Source of the DNA: Cellulomonas sp. URHD0024
GTDB taxonomy: Bacteria > Actinomycetota > Actinomycetes > Actinomycetales > Cellulomonadaceae
DNA: 64,000 nt
Reading direction: 5' to 3'
Assembly (NCBI RefSeq): GCF_000426185.1
Contig: NZ_AUEW01000007.1
Location: 186,001-250,000, forward strand
The notes beneath the pieces were generated by a model. The model saw only the letters and a list, made by a program, of their open reading frames with translations, made no database searches and had not been told where the DNA came from. This document shows, piece after piece, positions 9,101-17,134 of the stretch. Both the position numbers and the translations under genes were made by a program. Numbering within the stretch: the stretch's first letter is position 1; each line of letters starts with the position of its first letter.

Positions 9101-10178
9101 CGTCGTGGGGAGCGCGCACGGCACCGCCGTCGTGGAGGCGAGCGCGACGGGTGCGAGGACAATCCGATCCAGCTCCACGGTGAGCACGTCGTCGGGCGGG
9201 CTGTCCCCGCGCGTGCGCGTCGACGGTGGCTGGAACGTCACCGAGGTCGGTGCACCGCTGCTGTCCTGCAACGTCTCGCTGCCTGTGTGCAGGTCGGCCC
9301 TGGAGACCGGCAGCATGGACAACAACGGGCTCGACATGCTGGCGCTCGACGACGCCCCACCACCCCCCGGCGGGAAGAAGCGCCCGAGCACGCCGGTGTC
9401 CTCCTCGACGATGCTGAACATCCCCGCCGGCCGTGAGATCGCCTTCGCCGGTCTCTACTGGTCCGCTGATTCTGGCGCGCGCGACTCGTGGAGCGGGAAG
9501 CTCGACACCGCGAAGCTGCGAGGGCCGTCCGGTGCGTACGTCGACGTCGACAAGGCCGAGACGATCGCGACGCCGACCGACAGCCTCGGCCGGCACTACT
9601 ACCAGTCGTTCGCGGACGTCACGACGCAGGTCGCGGAAGGCGGTGGCGGCCGGTGGTCCCTGGCCGACATCGCGGTGAGCAGCACCCGGAAGGACACGGA
9701 CAGGACCTACTACGCCGGGTGGTCGCTCGTCGTCGTCTACTCGGAGCCCGACAGCGACGCCTCCGTGACGGTGTACGACGGCGGGTCCTGGGTCGCCCCG
9801 CCCACCGCCCCGCGGCCGTTCGAGTTCGCCGCCGAGGCGGGCACCACGGCGCGGATCGGTGTCGTGGCGTGGGAGGGCGACCGCACTGTCGGCGGCGACC
9901 GCCTGATCCTCGGAGACACCTGCACAGAACCCGCCGCGCAGCACCCGCTGGTGCCGCAACGATGGAGCGGGACCGGGCTCGTGGCGGGCGGGGTCTCCAG
10001 CAACGCGTTCGACTCGACGGCCACGGGCTGGCGGGCCACCAACTCGCTGGGCACCGACGCCAAGGGGTTCGCGCTGCAGCCCCTGGCCTGTGACGTCAGC
10101 TCGTTGACGGCGACCACCACGGGCGACCAGTACCTCATCGGCGCCGTCACTGTCCGGACGACGCCGACCATCCCGTAG
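6147..10178 (+). CDS. ECF-type sigma factor fused to anti-sigma zinc finger, membrane segments and large putative extracellular domains
   Basis: A 1343-residue fusion. Residues 15-70 form sigma-70 region 2 (YERHAGAAWVVARQYTNSEA with DADDVV) and 140-188 region 4 (LPERWQAVLWHTEVEGL, then the helix-turn-helix). Next comes an anti-sigma zf-HC2 finger with H226, C230 and C233. Hydrophobic segments near 248-271 and 355-388 flank an Ala/Gly-rich stretch; a Pro/Val/Asp repeat linker (about 477-505) follows. The rest looks extracellular: several DUF11-like beta domains, then a C-terminal module (about 1090-1343) with AGLYWSAD and YYAGWSLVVVY resembling DUF3344. The start is GTG 6147, preceded by GGGAG; ATG 6015 would add an unsupported extension. 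Likely role: a membrane-tethered sigma factor released on an external signal. The number of membrane spans is uncertain, which decides where the C terminus lies. Confidence 0.8.
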   Translation: MALSAQLGDGVTGDAELIAAARTGDAAAVGALYERHAGAAWVVARQYTNSEADADDVVADSFAAVFGALQRGKGPESAFRAYLFTVVRRVAAVRRDKARRVEPTDDIAVLERGTAMAATAEDPALAGFERGVVARAFHSLPERWQAVLWHTEVEGLNPAEIAPILGLTANGVAALSYRAREGLRQAYLQEHLQDPLDDGCRAVAGKLGSYVRNGLGTRETAQVEAHLEDCGTCRGLVLELGDVNHGMRAVIAPLVLGIAALGALGVALPVGGGLAAGASATGAAGTGAAAVGTGAAAGGVGAAAAASGAGGGAIGVGVGGGALGVGGGALGAGGVIGGGAVAAGAVGSAAAAGGVAALIASIPVGAAAVVVGGVVLAAVATVGIVTLFTGPDDTGAPLTAPSSSVSPSPSSSSDASAEHNAVAPTPQPTDLPTQFPEDLSTEGPPVVDEGQPADVTQPGSDSPALPDEPATDPNPSPPPVPPVEPPPVPPVDPPPVPPVDPPDVVVDLPEDGLALEAGLGGQELVVGVRNAGGTPATDLVAEVTLPDGVSLDGISAQTSGPTGRFAAMALGDGWICTQGPPGAQCTLATLPPMTTSTLVLRVAVDDTYDKADGAVDLVVSGTGISYHAPPIRLRVAASPARLALRAPVPALQLVSGRTRTLTLDVGNVGGSPVPAGAGSVTVVLPRGVTGEAAGDGPWTCTAEAPDVSAIAQAAADQGTILTCRIPSLGARTAAPLTLALTAGAPETVGSRQLSLLLAPGGRQAPDQSVSTFTLVRPATLVVVGDPGATLAFGQTTPTSFTVTNTGDLPSTPVSVTLAAPAGVSVDVTGDAWACAEPDGMSQTCTAGSIEPGGSLALPVSLSPLAGFVGPLGTLTATAAAFDADSGPPAAVAITSTPPVLGLDEGDPNVLLSYGEGTARFTITVAPGVDADSVTATLSLPPNLRYVADGGGGQSSECVASSARRIVCDFGSVPAGSAVQGLVNVRVVGSAHGTAVVEASATGARTIRSSSTVSTSSGGLSPRVRVDGGWNVTEVGAPLLSCNVSLPVCRSALETGSMDNNGLDMLALDDAPPPPGGKKRPSTPVSSSTMLNIPAGREIAFAGLYWSADSGARDSWSGKLDTAKLRGPSGAYVDVDKAETIATPTDSLGRHYYQSFADVTTQVAEGGGGRWSLADIAVSSTRKDTDRTYYAGWSLVVVYSEPDSDASVTVYDGGSWVAPPTAPRPFEFAAEAGTTARIGVVAWEGDRTVGGDRLILGDTCTEPAAQHPLVPQRWSGTGLVAGGVSSNAFDSTATGWRATNSLGTDAKGFALQPLACDVSSLTATTTGDQYLIGAVTVRTTPTIP

Positions 10179-10185
10179 CCGGCGG

Positions 10186-10842
10186 CTACTCGGTCACTGC
10201 CGCGATCGCGTCCCCGATGGGGACGGGCCCCCCGACCAGCTCGAGTACTCGCCCGGCCGTCCGCGGTTCGTGGAGCAGCTCGGCCAGCACCGCGGCGACG
10301 TCCGCACGCGGGACCGCACCGCGGGGGACGCGCGCGTCCAGGGTCACCGTGCCGGTCGGCACGCCGTCGGTGAGGCTGCCGGGCCGCAGGATCGTCCAGT
10401 CCAGGTCCCGGGACCGCAGATCGATCTCGGCCGCGCGCTTGGCGACGAGGTAGGCGGCGAACACGTCGTCGGTGCCGGGCGGCGGCGGCGCGCCCGCGCC
10501 CATCGAGGACACCAGCACGTAGCGACGCACACCGGCCTGCTCGGCTCCGTCGGCGAGGAGACCGGCTGCCGCACGGTCCACCGTGTCCTTGCGCGCGATC
10601 CCGCTGCCCGGGCCGGCGCCGGCCGCGAAGACGACTGCGTCCGCGCCGGAGACGGCCTCCGCGACGTCTCGCGCATTGGCGCGTTCCAGGTCCAGGACCA
10701 CTGCCTCAGCGCCGTCGGCGCTGACGTCGTCGACGTGCCCGAGCTGCCGTACCAAGGCCAGGGCCACGTCGCCACGAGCCGTGAGCGCGCGCGACAGGTG
10801 GCGAGCAACCTGCCCATGACCGCCCGCGATCGCGATGCGCAT
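10186..10842 (-). CDS. NAD(P)-binding protein, atypical SDR (YhfK/NmrA-like)
   Basis: A 218-residue Rossmann-fold protein. It begins MRIAIAGGHGQVARHL, a GxxGxxG-type dinucleotide motif, and carries SSMGAGAPPPPG and a late DWTILRPGSLTD segment typical of atypical short-chain dehydrogenases that bind NAD(P)H and often act as reductases or redox sensors. ATG 10842 is chosen over the in-frame codon at 10860 because the nucleotide-binding motif begins directly after it. The gene converges with the sigma fusion, with only 7 bases between the stops. The substrate is unknown. Confidence 0.8.
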   Translation of the reverse strand: MRIAIAGGHGQVARHLSRALTARGDVALALVRQLGHVDDVSADGAEAVVLDLERANARDVAEAVSGADAVVFAAGAGPGSGIARKDTVDRAAAGLLADGAEQAGVRRYVLVSSMGAGAPPPPGTDDVFAAYLVAKRAAEIDLRSRDLDWTILRPGSLTDGVPTGTVTLDARVPRGAVPRADVAAVLAELLHEPRTAGRVLELVGGPVPIGDAIAAVTE

Positions 10843-10898
10843 GCGGACCACGGTAAGCACGGGGGCTCGGACCGGCGACCCGGGGGCCGACCGAGCAG

Positions 10899-11147
10899 TC
10901 AGCCGAGCAGCCGCAGACGCGTCAGCCGGTCGCCGAGCTGGTGGACGTCGTCGGAACCCGCGGGTGCCAACGAGAGGGCGGCGAACGTGTCCGCGCCCGG
11001 CAGCAGCTCGCGCGCGAACTCCTGCAGCAGCTCGGCGACCTCCGCGAGGGCGTCGGCGCCGTGGGGGCTCTGGGCGGGCAGGCTCACGTACAGGACGAGC
11101 CCCGCGTCGGGTGCGATGGTGCGGGGGATCGATCGGGGCAGTGCCAT
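10899..11147 (-). CDS. Small hypothetical protein (82 aa)
   Basis: An 82-residue protein with no family I recognise. It has an Ala/Leu-rich central helix (ALAEVAELLQEFARELL) and no membrane segment. A GGAG ribosome-binding site sits seven bases ahead of the ATG, and codon use has the third-position GC expected of a real gene here. It lies downstream of upp on the same strand after a 140-base gap. Probably genuine, function unknown. Confidence 0.5.
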   Translation of the reverse strand: MALPRSIPRTIAPDAGLVLYVSLPAQSPHGADALAEVAELLQEFARELLPGADTFAALSLAPAGSDDVHQLGDRLTRLRLLG

Positions 11148-11287
11148 GGGGGTCTCCGGTGTGCGGGCAGGGTTGTCGGTCGCTGACGGGTCAGGAGCGA
11201 TAACAGGCGCGCGTGCGGATCACGAGGCGGACTGTGCCACGGCGTTCCGGTGCAGGGAAGGCTTTTCCAGGGCGTCTCAAGGACCGG

Positions 11288-11923
11288 TCAGACGATGCCG
11301 TACAGCCGGTCGCCCGCGTCGCCGAGGCCCGGCACGATGTACGCCTTCTCGTTCAGGCGCTCGTCGACGGCTGCGACGACGATCTTGACGTCGGCCCGGT
11401 CGCCGACGAACTCCTCGACCACGGCAAGACCCTCCGGCGCGGCCAGGAGGCACACCGCTGTGACGTCGCGCGCGCCGCGCTGGAGGAGGTAGTCGATCGC
11501 GGCGACCAGCGTGCCGCCGGTGGCGAGCATGGGATCGAGCAGGAAGCACTGGCGGCCGGACAGGTCGTCGGGGAGGCGGTTGGCGTAGGTGATCGCCTCG
11601 AGCGTCTGCTCGTCGCGCTGCATGCCGAGGAACCCGACCTCGGCGGTCGGCAGCACGCGGGTCATCCCGTCGAGCATGCCGAGCCCGGCGCGCAGGATCG
11701 GCACGACGATCGGGTGCGGGTTGGCGAGCTTGATGCCGGTCGTCGGCGCCACCGGCGTGACGATCTCGATCGGCTCGGTACGGATGTGGCGCGTGGCCTC
11801 GTACGCGAGCAGGGTGACCAGCTCGTCGACGAGGAGCCGGAACGTGGGCGACGGCGTGCCGATGTCGCGCAGGACGGTGAGCTTGTGGGCGACGAGCGGG
11901 TGGTCCGCAACGTGCAGGCGCAT
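11288..11923 (-). CDS. upp: Uracil phosphoribosyltransferase
   Basis: A 211-residue enzyme of normal family length. It converts uracil and PRPP to UMP in pyrimidine salvage. The PRPP loop [17 protein letters not shown] lies near residues 128-144 and the C terminus [15 protein letters not shown] is the family's uracil-binding end. It is divergent from tadA, with 43 bases between the starts. Confidence 0.97.
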   Translation of the reverse strand: MRLHVADHPLVAHKLTVLRDIGTPSPTFRLLVDELVTLLAYEATRHIRTEPIEIVTPVAPTTGIKLANPHPIVVPILRAGLGMLDGMTRVLPTAEVGFLGMQRDEQTLEAITYANRLPDDLSGRQCFLLDPMLATGGTLVAAIDYLLQRGARDVTAVCLLAAPEGLAVVEEFVGDRADVKIVVAAVDERLNEKAYIVPGLGDAGDRLYGIV

Positions 11924-11966
11924 GGCCTCAACCTACCGGCGTCCGGGGCCTGGGAGCATAGGACGC

Positions 11967-12428
11967 ATGCCGCTGCCCGCCGACGTCGACGCGATGGGAC
12001 TCGCGATCGACGAGGCCCGCCTGGCGCTGCTCTCGCAGGACGTCCCGGTGGGCGCCGTCGTCCTCGGGCCGGCCGGCGACGTGGTCGGCCGAGGCCACAA
12101 CACCCGCGAGGCGTCCCACGACCCGACCGGTCACGCCGAGGTCCACGCGCTCCGAGAGGCCGCGGCATCGTTGGGACGCTGGCGGCTCGACGACTGCACC
12201 CTCGTCGTGACCCTGGAGCCGTGCCTGATGTGCGCCGGCGCGACCGTCCTCGCGCGGGTCCCGAGGCTCGTCCTGGGCGCGTGGGACCCGAAGGCGGGGG
12301 CCTGCGGGTCGCAGTGGGACGTGGTGCGCGACCGGCGGCTGAACCACCGGGTCGAGGTGATCGGCGGGGTGCGCGCGGACGAGTGCTCGTCGCTGCTGAG
12401 GGACTTCTTCGAGACGCATCGGTCCTAG
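11967..12428 (+). CDS. tadA: tRNA-specific adenosine deaminase
   Basis: A 153-residue zinc-dependent deaminase that converts the wobble adenosine of tRNA-Arg(ACG) to inosine. The zinc and proton-shuttle motif GHAEVHA and the EPCLMCAGA cysteine pair are intact. ATG 11967 is preferred because a longer in-frame extension would run through upp. It is followed after only 6 bases by fdhD, so the two are probably co-transcribed. Confidence 0.95.
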   Translation: MPLPADVDAMGLAIDEARLALLSQDVPVGAVVLGPAGDVVGRGHNTREASHDPTGHAEVHALREAAASLGRWRLDDCTLVVTLEPCLMCAGATVLARVPRLVLGAWDPKAGACGSQWDVVRDRRLNHRVEVIGGVRADECSSLLRDFFETHRS

Positions 12429-12434
12429 CATCGG

Positions 12435-13262
12435 GTGGTGCAGAGAATCGCGGTGCGGCGACGGGTGACGCGGATCGACGTCGACCGTGGCGTCCGGCAG
12501 GCGGAGGACACCCTCGCCGCCGAGGAACCGCTCGAGATCAGGGTCGGCGGACGCCCGTTGGCCGTGACCATGCGGACGCCCGGCCACGACGTCGAGCTCG
12601 CCGCCGGGTTCCTCGTGTCGGAAGGCGTCGTGGGCGATGCGGACGAGTTCGCCGCCGCGCGGTACTGCGCCGGCGAGACCGACGAGGGCCTGAACACCTA
12701 CAACGTCCTCGACGTGACGCTCGGCCGCGGGGTCCCGGCGCCGGACCCCAGCCTCGAACGAAGCTTCTGGACGACCTCGTCGTGCGGGCTGTGCGGGAAG
12801 GCGAGCATCGACGCGGTGCGCACGCGGTCCCGCTACTCGGTCGCCGAGGACGCCGTGGTCCTGCCCGCGGACGTCCTGGCGACGTTCCCCGACCGGCTCC
12901 GCGAGCACCAGGACGTGTTCGAGAAGACCGGTGGGCTGCACGCGGCGGCCCTGTTCTCCGAGGCTGGGGAGCTGCTGGTCCTGCGTGAGGACGTCGGACG
13001 GCACAACGCGGTGGACAAGGTGGTCGGCTGGGCGCTGACCGCCGGGCTGCTGCCGTTGCGCGGCGTCGTGCTCATGGTGTCGGGTCGGGCGTCGTTCGAG
13101 CTGGTGCAGAAGGCCGTCATGGCGGGGATCCCGCTGCTCGCGGCGGTGTCGGCTCCGTCGTCGCTCGCCGCCGAGCTCGCCCACGAGTCCGGGCTGACGC
13201 TCGTCGGGTTCCTGCGGGGGACGACGATGGTCGTCTACTCACGGCCGGACCGGGTCGCGTAG
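12435..13262 (+). CDS. fdhD: Formate dehydrogenase accessory sulfurtransferase
   Basis: A 275-residue FdhD protein, which passes sulfur from a cysteine desulfurase to the molybdenum cofactor so that formate dehydrogenase becomes active. The motif SSCGLCGKASI near residues 115-125 carries the essential cysteines, and VGRHNAVDKV is the conserved signature further on. Start is GTG 12435, with the next codon also GTG. Its stop overlaps the GTG start of the dehydrogenase by one base, so the enzyme and its maturation factor are translationally coupled. Confidence 0.95.
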   Translation: MVQRIAVRRRVTRIDVDRGVRQAEDTLAAEEPLEIRVGGRPLAVTMRTPGHDVELAAGFLVSEGVVGDADEFAAARYCAGETDEGLNTYNVLDVTLGRGVPAPDPSLERSFWTTSSCGLCGKASIDAVRTRSRYSVAEDAVVLPADVLATFPDRLREHQDVFEKTGGLHAAALFSEAGELLVLREDVGRHNAVDKVVGWALTAGLLPLRGVVLMVSGRASFELVQKAVMAGIPLLAAVSAPSSLAAELAHESGLTLVGFLRGTTMVVYSRPDRVA

Positions 13263-15568
13263 TGCCGCGCAAGCCGCCGGTCGCAGACCCGGCGTACGAC
13301 CAGCTGCGGGTGGACCCGCCCGAGTCGTGGGCGGCCGGGCTGCCGGGCGTCACCAGCGCGATGTCGTACGCGCTCGGGGAGCTCGGGCCCCGCCGAGCCC
13401 TGACCCTGCTGAGCCGGATGAACCAGAAGGACGGGTTCGACTGCATGAGCTGCGCGTGGCCGGACCCGGACCACCGCACGCGAGCGGAGTTCTGCGAGAA
13501 CGGCGCCCGAGCGGTCACGTGGGAGGCCACGACGCTGACGGTCCCGACCTCGTTCTGGGCCTCGCACTCGCTGACGGATCTCGCGTCGAGGTCCGAGTAC
13601 TGGCTCGGCCAGCAGGGTCGGCTCGTCGAACCCGTCCACAAGGCCGCCGGCAGCGACCACTACGAGCCGATCTCCTGGGTGGAGCCGTTCCGGCTCGTCG
13701 CGTCCCGGTTGCGGGCGCTCGAGTCGCCCGACCAGGCCGCCTTCTACACGAGCGGCCGCGCGGCCAACGAGACGGCCTTCGTCTACCAGCTGTTCGTGCG
13801 CGCGTTCGGCACCAACAACCTCCCCGACTGCTCCAACATGTGCCACGAGTCCACGGGTACCGCGATGCTCGAGACGCTCGGCGTCGGGAAGTCGACGATC
13901 GCGTACGACGACTTCGCGACGTCGGACCTGATCATCGTGATGGGCCAGAACCCGGGCACCAACCATCCGCGCATGCTGGGTGCGCTCGAGGACGCGAAGC
14001 GCAACGGAGCCGCCATCGTCGCGGTGAACCCGCTTCCCGAGGCGGGCCTGCGGCGGTTCAAGAACCCGAAGACGGTTCGCGGGCTCGTCGGCCGCGGCAC
14101 CGACCTGGCCGACCAGTTCCTGCAGATCCGCAGCGGCGGTGACATGGCGCTCCTGCAGTGGATCTCCCGCCGGGTCCTGCAAGCCGAGGACGCGCACCCC
14201 GGAACCGTCCTGGACCACGAGTTCCTCGCGGAGCACACGGACGGCCTGGCGCAGTTCCGCGCGCACCTCGCGCTCTTCGACGAGGACGCCGCCCTGACCG
14301 CGACGGGCCTGGCGCGGGAGGAGATGGACGAGCTCGCCGACCGCTACCTCTCGGCCGACCGTGTGATCGTCACCTGGGCGATGGGGATCACGCAGCACCG
14401 CAAGGGCGTCGACACGATCAAGGAGATCGTCAACCTGCTGCTGCTGCGCGGAAACATCGGCCGCCCGGGCGCCGGTGCCTCCCCGATCCGCGGGCACAGC
14501 AACGTGCAGGGCGACCGCACGATGGGCATCTGGGAGCGGCCGCCCGCGGCGTTCCTGGACGCGCTGGCCGACGAGTTCTCCTTCGAGCCACCACGCCGGC
14601 ACGGGTTCGACTCCGTACAGGCGATCGAGGCCATGCAGCGAGGGGAGATCAAGGTCTGGTTCGCGCTCGGAGGCAACCTCGTCGCGGCGATCTCCGACAC
14701 GGCCGCCGCCGAGGAGGCGATGCGGGGGACCGACCTGACCGTGCAGGTGTCCACCAAGCTCAACCGCTCGCACGTGGTCACCGGCGCCGAGGCGCTCATC
14801 CTGCCGACGCTCGGGCGCACGGACGTCGACCTGCAGGCCTCCGGAGCCCAGTTCGTGTCCGTCGAGGACTCCGTCTGCGCGGTGCACGCGACGCACGGCG
14901 CGGTCCCGCCGGTCTCCGACAACCTGCTCTCGGAGGTCTCGATCGTCACGCGGCTGGCCCGGGCGGTCCTCGGCGACGACGGCCCGATCGACTGGGCCGG
15001 GTTCGAGCACGACTACGACACCATCCGCGAGTCGATCTCTCGGGTCGTGCCCGGATTCGAGGACTTCAACCGGCTCATTCGTCGCAAGGGCGGCTTCGTT
15101 CTGCCCAACGGCCCGCGGGACTCCCGGACCTTCGCGACGAGCACCGGCCGGGCCAGGATCACCGTCAACGAGCTGGTCCCCGTGGAGTGCCCGGACGGTC
15201 GCCTGATCCTGCAGACGATCCGCTCCCATGACCAGTTCAACACGACGACGTACAGCCTGAACGACCGCTACCGCGGCATTCACGGCGGTCGCGACGTCGT
15301 CTTCGTGAACCCCTCCGACCTCGTCGACCTCGGTCTTTCGGACGGTTCGCGCGTCGATGTGGTCAGCGAGTGGCCGGGCGAACCTGACCGCGTGCTGCGC
15401 AACCAGCGCGTCGTCGCCTACCCGACCTCCCGCGGCTGCGCGGCCGCCTACTTCCCTGAGGCGAACGTGCTCGTGTCGCTGTCCAGCACTGCGCTCGGCA
15501 GCAACACGCCCGTCTCGAAGGCCGTCATCGTGCGACTGGAGCCGGCAGCGCCTCCGACAGCTCCGTGA
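13262..15568 (+). CDS. FdhF/YdeP-family molybdopterin oxidoreductase (formate dehydrogenase alpha-like)
   Basis: A 768-residue molybdopterin enzyme. An N-terminal cysteine cluster (GFDCMSCAW, then EFCENG) is expected to bind an iron-sulfur cluster, and the metal-proximal region NLPDCSNMCHESTG is the YdeP-type form with cysteine, not selenocysteine. The C terminus carries the molydopterin dinucleotide-binding domain (RSHDQFNTTTYSLNDR). Coupling to fdhD argues for a sulfurated cofactor and formate or a related small substrate. No small iron-sulfur or diaphorase subunit is encoded beside it, so the electron acceptor is unknown. Its 3' end overlaps the convergent sirtuin gene by 44 bases. Confidence 0.88.
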   Translation: MPRKPPVADPAYDQLRVDPPESWAAGLPGVTSAMSYALGELGPRRALTLLSRMNQKDGFDCMSCAWPDPDHRTRAEFCENGARAVTWEATTLTVPTSFWASHSLTDLASRSEYWLGQQGRLVEPVHKAAGSDHYEPISWVEPFRLVASRLRALESPDQAAFYTSGRAANETAFVYQLFVRAFGTNNLPDCSNMCHESTGTAMLETLGVGKSTIAYDDFATSDLIIVMGQNPGTNHPRMLGALEDAKRNGAAIVAVNPLPEAGLRRFKNPKTVRGLVGRGTDLADQFLQIRSGGDMALLQWISRRVLQAEDAHPGTVLDHEFLAEHTDGLAQFRAHLALFDEDAALTATGLAREEMDELADRYLSADRVIVTWAMGITQHRKGVDTIKEIVNLLLLRGNIGRPGAGASPIRGHSNVQGDRTMGIWERPPAAFLDALADEFSFEPPRRHGFDSVQAIEAMQRGEIKVWFALGGNLVAAISDTAAAEEAMRGTDLTVQVSTKLNRSHVVTGAEALILPTLGRTDVDLQASGAQFVSVEDSVCAVHATHGAVPPVSDNLLSEVSIVTRLARAVLGDDGPIDWAGFEHDYDTIRESISRVVPGFEDFNRLIRRKGGFVLPNGPRDSRTFATSTGRARITVNELVPVECPDGRLILQTIRSHDQFNTTTYSLNDRYRGIHGGRDVVFVNPSDLVDLGLSDGSRVDVVSEWPGEPDRVLRNQRVVAYPTSRGCAAAYFPEANVLVSLSSTALGSNTPVSKAVIVRLEPAAPPTAP

Positions 15569-16382
15569 GCGTCTCGGACGTGCCCGCGGCCAGTGTCACG
15601 GCCGCGTACTTGTCGCCGCGGGTCGCGCCCCGGTTCACGACGACGATCGGCTTGCTCGCCTGCGCCGCGTGCCGGACGAACCGCAGCCCCGACTGGACGG
15701 TCAGCGACGACCCGGCGACCAGCAGCGCGTCCGCCGCGTCCACCATCGCGTAGGCCCGTTCCACCCGCTCGCGCGGCACGTTCTCGCCGAAGTACACGAT
15801 GTCGGGCTTGAGCATCCCGCCGCACACCGCGCAGTCCGCGACGACGAAGTGGCTCGTCCTCTCGACGACGGCGTCGGCGTCGGGAGCGATCTCGATGTCG
15901 TCGACCGCGTCGACGAAGCCCGGGTTCAGCAGGTCGAGCCGCGCCGCGAGGTCCGCCCGCGAGATCACGGTCCCGCACGACAGGCAGCGCACCCGGTCGT
16001 ACCGCCCGTGCAGGTCGATCACGTGCCGACTTCCCGCGGCCTCGTGCAGCAGGTCGACGTTCTGCGTGATCACCCCCGTGACCACCCCCCGGTGCTCCAT
16101 CGCCGCGAGCGCCCGGTGTCCTGCGTTGGGGATCGTCCGGTGCACGTGCCGCCAGCCGACGTGGTTGCGCGCCCAGTAGTGCCGTCGGAAGCTCTCGTCC
16201 CCGGTGAACTGCTGGATCGTCATCGGGGTCCGCGGCGGAGAGTCCGGCCCGCGGTAGTCCGGGATCCCGGAGTCCGTCGACACCCCCGCGCCGGTCAGCA
16301 CCGCCAACCGGTGGCCCGCCAGCACGTCGAGCACGTCCGCCAGCGACCCGGCGGTCATCGGGAGGGCGTCGCTGCTGCTCAC
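15525..16382 (-). CDS. NAD-dependent protein deacylase, sirtuin family
   Basis: A sirtuin of about 285 residues. It has the NAD-binding motif GAGVSTDSGIPDYRG, the catalytic TQNVDLLHEAAGS and LHGR histidine region, and two Cys pairs (CLSCG and CAVCGG) for the structural zinc. It removes acyl groups from lysines, consuming NAD. Start GTG 16382 follows the VapC stop by 16 bases; ATG 16358 is equally possible and the open frame to 16454 is not needed. Its stop lies inside the 3' end of the formate dehydrogenase gene (44-base convergent overlap). Confidence 0.92.
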   Translation of the reverse strand: MSSSDALPMTAGSLADVLDVLAGHRLAVLTGAGVSTDSGIPDYRGPDSPPRTPMTIQQFTGDESFRRHYWARNHVGWRHVHRTIPNAGHRALAAMEHRGVVTGVITQNVDLLHEAAGSRHVIDLHGRYDRVRCLSCGTVISRADLAARLDLLNPGFVDAVDDIEIAPDADAVVERTSHFVVADCAVCGGMLKPDIVYFGENVPRERVERAYAMVDAADALLVAGSSLTVQSGLRFVRHAAQASKPIVVVNRGATRGDKYAAVTLAAGTSETLTELSEALPAPVAR

Positions 16383-16398
16383 CTGTCCACCGTACGAC

Positions 16399-16782
16399 TC
16401 AGACGGCCACGATCCGAGCCGAGTGCCCGACCGTCCGAGCGAGCCGCTCGTCACGGGTCAGGAGGACGGAGTCGAGCGCCTCGGCGAGGGCGACGTAGGG
16501 CGCGTCGTACGCGCTGACCGTCTCGCGCAACGCCCACGACCGTCCGAGCAGCGGTGTCACCTCGTATCGGGTCACGGGAAAGTCGGCTAGGTCCGCGACC
16601 GCTCCGCGCCCCCGGCCCTCCGTGAGCGTTCCTCGCAGCGTGAGCCGTCGGATCGCGCTGAGCACCTCGACGTCCAGGTGCGCCGGCGCGTGCAGGTCGT
16701 CGCCGCCGTCCCGGAACCGCCCGCGCAGCCGGTCGGGTTCGAGCAGGAAGTCGACCACGACCGACGCATCAACGACCAGCAC
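16399..16782 (-). CDS. vapC: VapC-type PIN-domain toxin
   Basis: A 127-residue PIN-domain protein. The acidic residues of the ribonuclease site are visible: VVDASVVVDFL at the N terminus, a central Glu in HLDVEVLSAI, and AYDAPYVALAEALDSVLLTRD towards the end. VapC toxins cleave specific tRNAs or rRNA. It follows the antitoxin gene by two bases in the usual antitoxin-first order. Confidence 0.92.
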   Translation of the reverse strand: MLVVDASVVVDFLLEPDRLRGRFRDGGDDLHAPAHLDVEVLSAIRRLTLRGTLTEGRGRGAVADLADFPVTRYEVTPLLGRSWALRETVSAYDAPYVALAEALDSVLLTRDERLARTVGHSARIVAV

Positions 16783-16784
16783 CG

Positions 16785-17051
16785 TCAGTCACGCCGCGTG
16801 CGCTCGGCGATGGCTGCGTCGTGCTCGTCGCGACCCTCGCCGATCATCTCCGCGATCGGCTGGTCGCTCCGGGGAGGTGCTACGTCGCGCGCCCGGATGC
16901 GTTCCGCCAGCGTGTCGAGCGTCGGCCGCGAGCCTATTCGCACGAGCTCGGCGAGCAGGAACTCCGACAGCGAGTGCCCTGCCAGAGCAGCGCGGGCGCG
17001 CAGTTCTCGGTGCAGCTCCTCGGGCACATGCCTGATCTGGACCATGACCAT
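16785..17051 (-). CDS. vapB: VapB-type antitoxin, ribbon-helix-helix (FitA-like)
   Basis: An 88-residue antitoxin. The N terminus VQIRHVPEELHRELRARAAL followed by GHSLSEFLLAELV is a ribbon-helix-helix DNA-binding domain, and the charged C terminus should wrap the toxin. Start is ATG 17051 or the second ATG at 17045. A perfect palindrome 13 bases upstream is the likely autoregulatory operator. It is co-transcribed with vapC. Confidence 0.9.
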   Translation of the reverse strand: MVMVQIRHVPEELHRELRARAALAGHSLSEFLLAELVRIGSRPTLDTLAERIRARDVAPPRSDQPIAEMIGEGRDEHDAAIAERTRRD

Positions 17052-17063
17052 GCAGAGACGCTA

Positions 17064-17088
17064 CGTTGCATGTGGCGCACATGCAACG
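17064..17088. promoter_or_regulatory. Palindromic VapB operator candidate
   Basis: Two perfect 11-base arms, CGTTGCATGTG and its complement CACATGCAACG, flank a 3-base centre. The palindrome sits directly upstream of vapB. VapB/FitA proteins of the ribbon-helix-helix class bind inverted repeats of this kind to repress their own operon. The assignment rests on position and symmetry. Confidence 0.7.
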
Positions 17089-17134
17089 CCCCGATTCGGA
17101 GCCTGGGCCCTTCACCGGGTACCGTTCTCCCCGA

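Noticed and set aside
13840..13860. Selenocysteine codon in the formate dehydrogenase
   Set aside because: The active-site region has a Cys codon (TGC) and no in-frame TGA is present.
13235..15283. 682-codon open frame antisense to the formate dehydrogenase gene
   Set aside because: It mirrors a well-supported gene; long antisense frames are common at this GC content and the protein shows no family.
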